64,000 nt of DNA from Beggiatoa alba B18LD (GTDB lineage Bacteria; Pseudomonadota; Gammaproteobacteria; Beggiatoales; Beggiatoaceae): positions 575,594-639,593 of the forward strand of contig NZ_JH600070.1 in NCBI RefSeq assembly GCF_000245015.1, written 5' to 3'. Position numbers and translations under genes: made by a program. Under the pieces are notes generated by a model, which made no database searches, was not told where the DNA came from, and saw only the letters and a list, made by a program, of their open reading frames with translations. This document shows, one piece after another, positions 34,555 to 42,888 of this stretch (its first letter is position 1; each line of letters opens with the position of its first letter).

Positions 34555-35544
34555 TTATTTAATCCAACCTTTTTCACGATAATATTTTTCAGCCCCTGCA
34601 TGTATTGGCGCGGTGTTACCTAACATCATTTTTTCAGGGGTGAGCGGGGCGAAAGCAGGATGTAATTTTTTCCCTTCGGCAAATGTCGAGAAAACGGCTT
34701 TTACCAGTTCATAAACAACATCATCAGGAACATTTGCATTGGTCACTAAAGTCGCTTTTGTGCTAAAACTGGCGATATCATTGGCATGTCGTTCATAGGT
34801 ATTCGCGGGAATATTGGCTTGATAATAATCTTTTTGTTTGGCAATAAATTGTGTAACTGCATCACCTGTAATATTTAAAATTTCTGCCTCAACACATGTT
34901 TTCTCAGAAAACTCACGTTGTCTGCTAATATCAATTGCTTGACGTACAGAAACATTAGGATGTCCAGATAAATAAACAAAAGCATCTATCTGGTTGTTAC
35001 ATAAAGCATCTGCTTGTTCAACATCACGAATGGCAAAGGCTTGGAACATACTGGTATCCCAACCAAAGGCTTGCATTAAATTTTCCATGGTCGTCCGTTG
35101 TCCTGAGCCAGTTTCACCAATATTAATACGTTTTCCTTTTAAATCTTCTAAACTTTTCACATTTGCATCTTTTCTAACCACAACGGTGAAAACTTCATCA
35201 AATAATGAAAAAACGGAGCGTAGATTTTTATAATCATCAGCAGCTTTTGTTTGCCAGTCTGCGCCTGCAAAACCGAATTGTAATTGACCTTTAGCCACTT
35301 TTTCTAAATTATCAATTCCACCCGCAGTCAACTCTACCGTACAACGTAGATGATGTTTTGCAAAATTCTGGTTAATCGCGTGGCATACAAAACCACCCGT
35401 TGGAAAATAGAGATTAATCACACTACCAGAACCAATATGAATATAGCGGGTAAGCACCTCTTCAGCCGCTACAGAGATAGAAGAAACAGCACTCAGCAGA
35501 CTAACGCTGAAAAATAGTAGTAGGGTACGTATAGAAAATTGCAT
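34555..35544 (-). CDS. TAXI-family TRAP-type solute-binding protein
   Basis: A 329-residue periplasmic binding protein with signal peptide MQFSIRTLLLFFSVSLLSAV ending around VAAEE. RYIHIGSGSVINLYFPTGGF and GKRINIGETGSGQRTTMENL are the signatures of TAXI proteins, along with QLQFGFAGADW-like QFGFAGADWQTKAADDYKNL and DAFVYLSGHPN. The start inside the longer frame is chosen for CGGAGTGATGTGAAA before it. No TRAP permease genes (DctQM-type fusion) lie nearby, and the gene sits inside the exopolysaccharide operon, which is unusual. It may use a distant permease or sense a precursor (inference). Confidence 0.9.
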   Translation of the reverse strand: MQFSIRTLLLFFSVSLLSAVSSISVAAEEVLTRYIHIGSGSVINLYFPTGGFVCHAINQNFAKHHLRCTVELTAGGIDNLEKVAKGQLQFGFAGADWQTKAADDYKNLRSVFSLFDEVFTVVVRKDANVKSLEDLKGKRINIGETGSGQRTTMENLMQAFGWDTSMFQAFAIRDVEQADALCNNQIDAFVYLSGHPNVSVRQAIDISRQREFSEKTCVEAEILNITGDAVTQFIAKQKDYYQANIPANTYERHANDIASFSTKATLVTNANVPDDVVYELVKAVFSTFAEGKKLHPAFAPLTPEKMMLGNTAPIHAGAEKYYREKGWIK

Positions 35545-35561
35545 TTTCACATCACTCCGCA

Positions 35562-36245
35562 TTAGGAACAAATTTTGGTTAGTAATGGGGTATTGGGTTG
35601 TTGAGTTTGGCAAATGACCGCATGACGACGATATTGTTGAATAAGCTGAGAAACTTGATTAAATGGCATCTGTAATCCGTGTTCAATGGTTTGCACGACT
35701 ACAGTTTGTAAGGCTGGCGGTAAGTAGTACCAGTTAATCAGTCCGATTTCTATGACTTGTCGTTGCATTAATGGCTCCCATGAACCTAATAATGCGGTAT
35801 TCTTCAATGCTTGAAAGAATTGCGTATCATATTGACGTAAATAATATTTTAATAAAGCAATGTTACTCCATGTATAGGCTGAACTGGGTCTTTTCTGCGC
35901 AGCATATAGAAAATGATTTAATGCTTGTGTTTGTACCATTTCATGTAAGGTTTGAACATCCGCAACAATAAAACGCAGTTGCCAATAATACAGTTGCGCT
36001 TGCAGTTCTAAAACATCAGGACTTTGAGGAATTAACTCTGCAAGAGTTTGAGTTTTTCGATAAATAAAACTCCAGCGAACTTGATTCACATGTTCGGGCG
36101 TTTGTTTCCACTGTTGCATCTCCTGCCTTATTTGACGGGTTAATACATCTGCTACCCCTAAACGCCCCGCATGATAAATGCCAAGCAATAAACCCAGCAT
36201 AAAAAAGAGACTCATCCACTGCGAGTATCTTAATGATGCAATCAT
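35562..36245 (-). CDS. VpsP-like polysaccharide biosynthesis protein
   Basis: A 227-residue protein with an N-terminal membrane anchor (WMSLFFMLGLLLGIYHAGRL) and a helical periplasmic region. AAQKRPSSAYTWSNIALLKY, YLRQYDTQFFQALKNTALLG then SWEPLMQRQVIEIGLINWYY resemble the VpsP family of Vibrio-type and related exopolysaccharide loci, which is TPR-like in character. Two Cys lie near the C-terminus (AVICQTQ and TKICS). It follows the tyrosine autokinase with a 28-base gap, consistent with a role in the export machinery. Family call by pattern only. Confidence 0.7.
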   Translation of the reverse strand: MIASLRYSQWMSLFFMLGLLLGIYHAGRLGVADVLTRQIRQEMQQWKQTPEHVNQVRWSFIYRKTQTLAELIPQSPDVLELQAQLYYWQLRFIVADVQTLHEMVQTQALNHFLYAAQKRPSSAYTWSNIALLKYYLRQYDTQFFQALKNTALLGSWEPLMQRQVIEIGLINWYYLPPALQTVVVQTIEHGLQMPFNQVSQLIQQYRRHAVICQTQQPNTPLLTKICS

Positions 36246-36273
36246 CTTATTTATTATCTCTGTTCATGGCAGT

Positions 36274-38502
36274 TTATCCCGCTGCTTTCTTCTTTTCTAA
36301 GCCATAAGTGCCGTAATAGTCACTGTAACCGCCATAATAGCCATATTTCGCGCCGTAGTATTGTGATAAGGCTTTAGGAATAACTTGATTGAGAACAATA
36401 CCTATTGGTGCTTTATCAATAGCGGTCAAGCGTCTAATATCCCCTTTAATCAGTTGATAGGGTGTTGAATCTGCTTTAGTCACATAAATAACAGCACTTG
36501 CAACACGGGCTATCATTAGCGCGTCACTGACAGCATGAATGGGCGCACTATCAATAACTACATATTTATACTCAGTTTCCAGTTTTTTCAAAATCTCTGA
36601 AAAATGTTGAGAAGATAAAAGTTCTAAAGGATTCGGCGGTAACATACCACTTGGAATTAAATCAATATTCATGCCTTCTAAGTGGTGTACACATTCTTCA
36701 AACGGTTTTGTACCTGCAACCATTTCAGAAAGTCCAGGGGCGTTTTCATTCAGTCCAAAGCCCTTGCCAACAGAAGGACGACGCATATCTGCATCGATTA
36801 AAATTGTTTTGTCTAACTGTCCCAATGCAAACGCCTGATTAGTTGCAAACGTTGTTTTTCCTTCAGAAGGCAATGAAGACGTAATTAACAAAGTTTTATG
36901 CGGATTGTCCACATTCGATAACATAATGCCTGTTCGCATACTTCGGATAGATTCAGCAAAATAGGAATGTTCTTCTTCAAGCACAATAAATAAGGGTCTT
37001 TGCTTACTCTTCCGTTGTAGTTTGGGCAAAATGCCTAATAAAGACATGCCTAATTTTTGTTCTACATCATCACCATGTTTTAGCGTGTTATTTAAATATT
37101 CTAATAAAAAGGCAAGAAATATAGAGAAAAACAGTCCAAATACAAAGGCAATTGCCACCACTTTTAATTTTTTAGGTTTATCAGGACGTGTGGGAGTTAC
37201 GGCAGCATCGACAATTCGTCCGATGGTTTTTTGTTCAGTTTGAGTCACGCCTGTTTCTTTAAAACGGGCTAAAAACATATCGTAAAGTTGACGGTTTGCT
37301 TCTACATCACGTTGTCGCACGCCTAAATCATATTGTTTACGGTTAATATTTTGAATTTCGCCTTCTTTTTGGCGCATATTACGTTCTAATGTCGCTGCAT
37401 TAGCACGATCAACTTCATATTGTTTGGTGACGCTGTCAATAATCCGTTGCACTGCTCGAGCAAGGTTAGCACGATTCGTTTCTAATTCTGTACGAACGGC
37501 AATCATTTCAGGGTGTTGACTGCCATAGCGTTTGCTTAATTCAGAGGCTTTTTGTTCTAAATTGGCTTCAGTTGCTTTTAAACTACTGACTAATGGATCA
37601 GCAAAAACGACAGGAATGGTCACTAAAATATCTAAGGGTTTTCCTTTAACCCCTTGTATCTGCGAGTACATATTGCTGGTTTCTGCTAATTTACGCCGAG
37701 CAGTTCCTAAATCTAAACTGATTTGGGATAACTCTTGCGTGGCAACACTTTTAACCCCTGAAACATCAACTAATTTTTGGTTTTCTGTAAAGTTTTGTAG
37801 GGTTTTTTCTGATTCTTCTAATTTACTGCGTAAGTTATCTAAACGTTCCGTCAGCCAAACTGTTGCTTTTTGTGTCATTTGTAGCCGTGATTCTAAATCA
37901 TTTTCTACATAAACCTCGGCTAAAGTATTGGGAATCGCACTGGCTAATTCAGGGTCAGGTGAATCGTATTTAATTTCTATAACTTGACTGCCCTTGGTAT
38001 CAATAATGGATAAATTACCTTTTGCGGGTAAAGGGGGAGGAACGAGAGCGGCTTCAGTTTGTTGTTCAGGCAGGGTAATCCCTAACCGACTTATCCAAGT
38101 TTGCCAATCTAAGGTAATGCCTAATAAATTAAGTGGCTGTTGGGGTTGCAGTTGAAATTTATGTGGAAATTGCTTTTGAATCCGTGCAACAGTTTCTTCC
38201 CACACTTGCATAGAGTTTAAGATATCTATTTGTGTTTTCATTTGGTCATTTCTGACCGTAAACTCTTGCACAGAAACGATATTAGGGGACTCTACATTAA
38301 TTAGAAAAGTCGCTGTTGCGGTATAAATGGGTTGAAGTGTGTAACTAACAAGCCACGCTAATAAGCTAATTAAGAGCGTGAGGCGAAGAATTCGCCATTT
38401 ATAACGGTTAAGAATATTCAGGTAAATGCGTAAATCAACTTCGCTTTCATCCACTGAGTGTGTGAATTCATTTGCTATTAATTGTTTTTGTGTGAAGTTC
38501 AT
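36274..38502 (-). CDS. Polysaccharide co-polymerase/tyrosine autokinase (Wzc type)
   Basis: A 742-residue inner-membrane protein setting polysaccharide chain length. The Wzz domain begins VDLRIYLNILNRYKWRILRL, with membrane helices at about 35-55 and 445-465. Between them is a long coiled-coil periplasmic section. The cytosolic BY-kinase has Walker A SSLPSEGKTTFATNQA, Walker A' TILIDADMRRPSVGK and Walker B YVVIDSAPIHAVSD. The C-tail is Tyr-rich: QYYGAKYGYYGGYSDYY, with nine Tyr in about 22 residues, the usual autophosphorylation cluster. It is followed by no separate Wzb phosphatase in this arm. Confidence 0.95.
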   Translation of the reverse strand: MNFTQKQLIANEFTHSVDESEVDLRIYLNILNRYKWRILRLTLLISLLAWLVSYTLQPIYTATATFLINVESPNIVSVQEFTVRNDQMKTQIDILNSMQVWEETVARIQKQFPHKFQLQPQQPLNLLGITLDWQTWISRLGITLPEQQTEAALVPPPLPAKGNLSIIDTKGSQVIEIKYDSPDPELASAIPNTLAEVYVENDLESRLQMTQKATVWLTERLDNLRSKLEESEKTLQNFTENQKLVDVSGVKSVATQELSQISLDLGTARRKLAETSNMYSQIQGVKGKPLDILVTIPVVFADPLVSSLKATEANLEQKASELSKRYGSQHPEMIAVRTELETNRANLARAVQRIIDSVTKQYEVDRANAATLERNMRQKEGEIQNINRKQYDLGVRQRDVEANRQLYDMFLARFKETGVTQTEQKTIGRIVDAAVTPTRPDKPKKLKVVAIAFVFGLFFSIFLAFLLEYLNNTLKHGDDVEQKLGMSLLGILPKLQRKSKQRPLFIVLEEEHSYFAESIRSMRTGIMLSNVDNPHKTLLITSSLPSEGKTTFATNQAFALGQLDKTILIDADMRRPSVGKGFGLNENAPGLSEMVAGTKPFEECVHHLEGMNIDLIPSGMLPPNPLELLSSQHFSEILKKLETEYKYVVIDSAPIHAVSDALMIARVASAVIYVTKADSTPYQLIKGDIRRLTAIDKAPIGIVLNQVIPKALSQYYGAKYGYYGGYSDYYGTYGLEKKKAAG

Positions 38503-38566
38503 AGAAAAATAGGTGTTATTTGACTAACACCTTTACCTTGATTTCCTTAGCAATGGACTATTATGG

Positions 38567-39133
38567 TTAGAAGAAACTTTCTTCTACTGTAATAATATCA
38601 CCGGGTTGAATATAAGTATGGAGTTCTGCTTGAATGGGTTTACTACCTTCTCGCAAAATATAAATTTTGCGACGTGATGCACGTTCTGTAAATCCACCTG
38701 CAATCGAGGCTGCTTTTAAAATCGTCAGCCCTGGTAAATAGGTATATCCACCAGGTAATTTGACTTCACCGTTAATAAAAAACTTGCGATATTCTGCGCT
38801 AGAAACAGTGACTTTAGGGGAGACCAGATATTTACCTTCTGTTAAACGGGTTGCAAGTAATTTTTCTAAATCCCCAATGGTTAAGCCAGAAATCTGCAGT
38901 TCTCCTAGCAGGGGATAGGATATCGTCCCTGCGTCGCTCAAGCGGTAATTACCACTTAAGCTGTCTTCACCAAATACGGTAATCGTAATCTGGTCACCAC
39001 TTGCAAGCTGATAACTGGACATATCAGCAATATTCGTTGGATTAACAGGAACTTCTTTTGAGAAATCGTCTCCACCACATGCGGTTAAAAGAGCGGTTAA
39101 GCCTATCAATATTAAGAATAATATAGCACGCAT
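38567..39133 (-). CDS. Polysaccharide export outer-membrane lipoprotein (Wza type, short)
   Basis: A 188-residue lipoprotein with signal ILIGLTALLTACGGDD; the lipobox LTAC places the lipid on Cys19. The poly-export domain (PES) is visible as QLASGDQITITVFGEDSLSG, GTISYPLLGELQISGLT and YLVSPKVTVSSAEYRKFFIN. One SLBB domain follows: GEVKLPGGYTYLPGLTILKA and ERASRRKIYILREG. This is the EpsE-like short form without the C-terminal membrane helix of E. coli Wza, so another protein, perhaps the upstream barrel, may form the outer-membrane path. Confidence 0.94.
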   Translation of the reverse strand: MRAILFLILIGLTALLTACGGDDFSKEVPVNPTNIADMSSYQLASGDQITITVFGEDSLSGNYRLSDAGTISYPLLGELQISGLTIGDLEKLLATRLTEGKYLVSPKVTVSSAEYRKFFINGEVKLPGGYTYLPGLTILKAASIAGGFTERASRRKIYILREGSKPIQAELHTYIQPGDIITVEESFF

Positions 39134-39148
39134 ATGTTTTATAACCGA

Positions 39149-40312
39149 TTAAAAGCTGGAGAATAGGGTTAAAGATACAACATTTTGATTGTAATCTTCA
39201 TCAGGGTAATTAGAGCTAAAATCGATAAAGTCGAATCCACCACGTAAGCTCAACCAACGTCGCATTTGATAATTAAGGTTTACATATAAGCCGTTTTTCT
39301 TATCGTTTCTATCCGTTCCTGCAAAATCGATATCGGCGTAGTCATAGCCTAGTGTGGAGGATACCCGCGTAGTCCATGCATAAGTCCATGCTAAACCTAA
39401 TGCATTTGTTAAGCTATAGTCCCCAAAGCCCTTACTTTCTCCTGTCATTCTTGAGGCTTTCACATCAAATAATGAGTAAGTTCTTGGTCTCCAGTTGACA
39501 AGTGCTTGTACATAAGTACCTGTGTAATCAGGAATAGTGTCATTATCCATTGCTTTATTGTTGTAACCGACATTCAACGTACCTGTTGTTTTTGCGGTTG
39601 CAAACCAACTTGCGCCAATACCATAACGATATTCTTTACTGTCTAAACGGGTGTTTGTTTCGTAATTTGTATCAACAACATCAGCATTAATAAATAAATA
39701 GGTTTTTGGCTGAATTCGATAGTGGAAAGCACCGCCTAGGCCAAAAAGATGACGATCAGTGATTTGTGCAACGTCGAACTCATCATAGCGAACAGTGGCA
39801 TAATTTGCTTTAAGCTCAATGCGTCCTTTCGCCCCTGGACTGCCATACGTTAATTTTCCATCTAGCGTACTTGTATCCCACTTATTTGGGTTTCCATCCT
39901 CATCAAAATCCGTTGTACCTCTAGGATCATAATATTTATGGTAACCCGCACTTAAAAATGCATGAAATTTATCGGGCAAATCTAAATCCGCAGAACCTGC
40001 TAAACCATAACTTTCTGCATTGTCTGCGGAACTGTCAAAATAGCGTATGATATTTGTATCAAAATCAATTATATATTTATCAGTTAATCGTTCTAACTCC
40101 CACTTAACCGCTGGCGTTAAACGCATATACATAGATTGAATTTCATCATGACTAGATTGTATAACGTTATCATTATGTCCAAGTTCTACTCCTATCGAAG
40201 GGTGTAAAACCGTAGGTCCAACGGGAAAACCACTTTCAGCCGCGAGAGAATAAGGGGCGTAAGTAATTAAACAACAAGTTAGGAAAGTTTTTATACAAGG
40301 TCTCATAAGCAT
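39149..40312 (-). CDS. Outer-membrane beta-barrel protein of the exopolysaccharide operon
   Basis: A 387-residue protein with signal peptide (KTFLTCCLITYAPYSLAAES) and a repeat-rich amphipathic strand pattern ending in Phe (NVVSLTLFSSF), the C-terminal signal of outer-membrane barrels. HPSIGVELGHNDNVIQSSHD resembles the N-terminus of EpsL/BBP2-type barrels of gammaproteobacterial exopolysaccharide loci. Aromatic-girdle strands include YRYGIGASWFATAKTTGTLN and RVSSTLGYDYADIDF. It is first in the leftward operon, just before the Wza-like gene, and may be the outer-membrane outlet. Confidence 0.87.
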   Translation of the reverse strand: MLMRPCIKTFLTCCLITYAPYSLAAESGFPVGPTVLHPSIGVELGHNDNVIQSSHDEIQSMYMRLTPAVKWELERLTDKYIIDFDTNIIRYFDSSADNAESYGLAGSADLDLPDKFHAFLSAGYHKYYDPRGTTDFDEDGNPNKWDTSTLDGKLTYGSPGAKGRIELKANYATVRYDEFDVAQITDRHLFGLGGAFHYRIQPKTYLFINADVVDTNYETNTRLDSKEYRYGIGASWFATAKTTGTLNVGYNNKAMDNDTIPDYTGTYVQALVNWRPRTYSLFDVKASRMTGESKGFGDYSLTNALGLAWTYAWTTRVSSTLGYDYADIDFAGTDRNDKKNGLYVNLNYQMRRWLSLRGGFDFIDFSSNYPDEDYNQNVVSLTLFSSF

Positions 40313-40533
40313 TATCCATGTTAAGCGTTTGCCTAGTTTAGTAAAAACACCTACATGTAGTATGATGTTTTCCTATAGCATTTACTGTACCATTCAAAAA
40401 CCTGATACTCTCAATATCTTATAATTTCAATCGTTATGATAAAACATCCATAACCATCTCGAGGGTATTCGTGCAATTTTACCATTATATTTAAGTATTT
40501 TTATAAACTGCACGATAGCGCAATTACGAATAG
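40313..40533. other. Intergenic region between divergent exopolysaccharide arms, left part
   Basis: AT-rich sequence that should include the promoter for the leftward arm. TTGACA/TATAAT-like boxes cannot be placed with confidence. No gene is supported here. The right part holds the palindromes listed separately. Confidence 0.4.
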
Positions 40534-40549
40534 TTGTAACTAGTTACAA
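40534..40549. promoter_or_regulatory. Perfect 16-bp palindrome between exopolysaccharide arms
   Basis: TTGTAACTAGTTACAA is a perfect 16-base inverted repeat with no spacer, 125 bases before the start of the rightward arm and 222 bases before the leftward arm. Its half TTGTAAC resembles the TGTTGTAA half-sites just downstream, suggesting one regulator for the whole region. A dimeric transcription factor site is the simplest reading. Confidence 0.6.
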
Positions 40550-40599
40550 AGTAACACTTAACAACATATTCTGATATTGAGTATATTATGCCATGTCTT

Positions 40600-40646
40600 T
40601 ACAACTGCACAGAATTTTACAACAGTATGTTGTAAGTTTACAACAA
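40600..40646. promoter_or_regulatory. Cluster of TTACAAC half-sites upstream of the rightward exopolysaccharide arm
   Basis: TTACAACT at 40600-40607, TTACAACA at 40618-40625, the inverted TGTTGTAA at 40629-40636, and TTACAACA again at 40639-40646. The middle pair forms a perfect dyad with a 3-base spacer, and the last pair a second dyad with a 2-base spacer. The last site ends 12 bases before the ATG at 40659, so a bound regulator would block or overlap transcription start or translation. Confidence 0.6.
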
Positions 40647-40658
40647 AAATAATGCGTT

Positions 40659-42068
40659 ATGTCAACACCACCCCTTGCTGATCGTTACTTATTTATTAGT
40701 TTATTGTTGCTTATTATTTGGTTACCCATTCCATTTGCGAGCAATCATGCTTGGGCATGGGCAATCATGGAAATCAGCATTTTCTCGTTATGGTTTATTT
40801 GGATTATTTCTTTTTTACAACAGAAAATAAGCTTTCCTGCAACATTTTATCGAGCCTATCCGCTCTTAATTCTCTGGAGTGTGTGGTTACTCTATTTGAT
40901 TCTACAATGTTTACCATTGCCCTATTACTGGGTAAACACCTTATCTCCAAGCACGGCGCGACTTTATCAGTTAGCTACTTTTGGCACTACCCCCACCACG
41001 CTAACCCTTTCTGTTGATGTATTTAGCACACAAGCGGCGTTGTTAAAGAGTATCAGTTATGTCCTACTCTTTGCATTAGTGCTAGTGTTAGTTAATCGTC
41101 ACTCACGGCTACGTTGGGTTGCCTACTGTTTATTAATCAGTGGTGTAGTACAGGCTGTTTATGGCAGTGTCATGACATTGACAGGTTGGGAATATGGTTT
41201 TTTACGCCCGAAAACGGCTTATGAAGGCTTTGCAACGGGGACTTTTGTCAATCGCAACCATTTTGCAAATTACTTAATCCTCAGTTTTTCTATGGGATTA
41301 GGCTTACTTATCAGTCAATTACGTGACACTCAGTATGAAACATGGCGACAACGCTTGCGTGCTTGGCTGACGTTTCTATTTAGTCACAAAATGCGTTTAC
41401 GGTTATACCTGATTATTTTAGTCATTGCCTTAATTCTAACGCGCTCACGCATGGGCAATATTGCTTTCTTTGGTAGTTTGCTAATAACAGGGTTTATCGG
41501 GTTATTTTTCGCGCGTCATACTGCCCGCTCAGTCAGTCTTTTATTATTCAGTTTAATACTGATAGATTTAGCCGTGATGGGTACTTTTTTCGGTATAGAG
41601 CAACTGAGTCAACGTATTAATGTGACTCACATCACGGGTGAAGAACGAGGTGATGTTTATCTATATGCTTTTCACTATTGGAAAGATTTTTTTTGGATGG
41701 GCTCAGGATTAGGCAGTTTTTATGCGGTGTTTCCAAGTTATTGGCAGTCAGGACTTGGAGGATACTATGACCATGCGCATAATGATTATTTGGAATTTGC
41801 GACGGAAACAGGATTAATCGGATTAAGCATACTAGCCTGTATTGTGCTTGCTTCCCTATTAGCAACTTTTTTAACGTTATTTCGTCGACGTGACCCTCTA
41901 TGTCGTGGAATTGCCTTAGGTGTCATGATGGGAATTTTGGCAATGTTGATTCACAGCATGGTTGATTTTAGCTTACAAATTCCCGCCAATGCGGCGACTT
42001 TTATCATATTCCTTGCCTTAGCTTGGGTGAGTTATTTGATGCCACGTCATGTATCACGAACTCGCTAA
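40659..42068 (+). CDS. O-antigen ligase/polymerase-family membrane protein
   Basis: A 469-residue polytopic protein with about twelve helices. The long periplasmic loop and WaaL/Wzy-type motifs are visible: GFATGTFVNRNHFANYLILS (the FxNRNHF segment is typical of exopolysaccharide-linked ligases), and GLGSFYAVFPSYWQSGLGGY with YDHAHNDYLEFATETGLIGL, where the HAHND-YLE stretch carries the conserved His and Asp. It probably polymerises or ligates the exopolysaccharide repeat at the periplasmic face. It is first gene of the rightward arm and overlaps the next gene by 20 bases. Confidence 0.92.
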   Translation: MSTPPLADRYLFISLLLLIIWLPIPFASNHAWAWAIMEISIFSLWFIWIISFLQQKISFPATFYRAYPLLILWSVWLLYLILQCLPLPYYWVNTLSPSTARLYQLATFGTTPTTLTLSVDVFSTQAALLKSISYVLLFALVLVLVNRHSRLRWVAYCLLISGVVQAVYGSVMTLTGWEYGFLRPKTAYEGFATGTFVNRNHFANYLILSFSMGLGLLISQLRDTQYETWRQRLRAWLTFLFSHKMRLRLYLIILVIALILTRSRMGNIAFFGSLLITGFIGLFFARHTARSVSLLLFSLILIDLAVMGTFFGIEQLSQRINVTHITGEERGDVYLYAFHYWKDFFWMGSGLGSFYAVFPSYWQSGLGGYYDHAHNDYLEFATETGLIGLSILACIVLASLLATFLTLFRRRDPLCRGIALGVMMGILAMLIHSMVDFSLQIPANAATFIIFLALAWVSYLMPRHVSRTR

Positions 42069-42864
42069 AATAAGGGCTTTTCTTATTCGTGATTGGCAAC
42101 ATGAAAAAAGCTATCGATTGGTTTTTTTGCCCGCTTTTTTCAGCCTATTTACCTTATTATTTACTTTCTTTTTTTTAGCTCGTCTTTTAAATCACGCCCA
42201 ATTGCCTGCGTTACAACCCTATGGCGGTGATTACTTTGCCTTTGTCCTCATTGGCTTTGCCTTTTTTAATTATTTAGAAGTTTTATTGAAAGGACTCCCG
42301 CAACAGATTCGTGAAGGGCAATTGCTTGGCACATTAGAGGCTTTATTAGTCACACCAACTGCGCTACCAACCTTAATTATTGCGAGTATCTGCTACCAAT
42401 TACTAGGAGCAACAGCACGAGTAGTGGTTTATCTTGGATTAGCCATCGGTATTTTTCAGATTACCTTGCATGGTGCAAACCTAATCGCAACGGGCTTATT
42501 TTTATTACTTACCCTGATGGCTTTTAGCAGTTTGGGCATTTTAACCGCGAGCGTTGTTATCCTACTGAAAAAAGGCGAGGCTCTCAGTAGCCTATTTGTC
42601 AGTATTGCCCGTTTACTCTGCGGCTTATACTATCCTATTAGTATATTACCTGATAGTTTACAACTGGTTGCCCATTGGATACCTGTGACATATGCCTTAG
42701 AAGGACTACGCCTTGCACTCTTACAAGGCTATTCACTAACACAACTAATGCCTAACTTATTGCCTTTAAGTTTATTTACCCTGTTTTTACTACCAAGCAG
42801 TTTATGGGCTTTTCACCATGCCATACAACGCGCAAAACGTGACGGCACATTAACCCAATATTAA
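42049..42864 (+). CDS. ABC-2 type permease in exopolysaccharide arm, no adjacent ATPase
   Basis: A 271-residue permease of the ABC-2 membrane family with six helices. IRAFLIRDWQHEKSYRLVFL begins it; GQLLGTLEALLVTPTALPTL is the conserved cytoplasmic loop (E-A-L-L-V-T-P), and RLLCGLYYPISILPDSLQLV and WIPVTYALEGLRLALLQG the C-terminal part. Such permeases export polysaccharide, lipid-linked or natural-product substrates with a separate ATPase. No ATPase gene lies in this arm; the orphan ATPase at 8.2 kb is a candidate. Overlaps the preceding ligase gene by 20 bases. Confidence 0.87.
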   Translation: MYHELAKIRAFLIRDWQHEKSYRLVFLPAFFSLFTLLFTFFFLARLLNHAQLPALQPYGGDYFAFVLIGFAFFNYLEVLLKGLPQQIREGQLLGTLEALLVTPTALPTLIIASICYQLLGATARVVVYLGLAIGIFQITLHGANLIATGLFLLLTLMAFSSLGILTASVVILLKKGEALSSLFVSIARLLCGLYYPISILPDSLQLVAHWIPVTYALEGLRLALLQGYSLTQLMPNLLPLSLFTLFLLPSSLWAFHHAIQRAKRDGTLTQY

Positions 42865-42888
42865 TAAGCGCATTAACCCCTAAAAACC

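Noticed and set aside
37532-37912. 126-codon antisense frame in the Wzc-like gene
   Set aside because: Shadow of the coiled-coil region of the autokinase; no signature.
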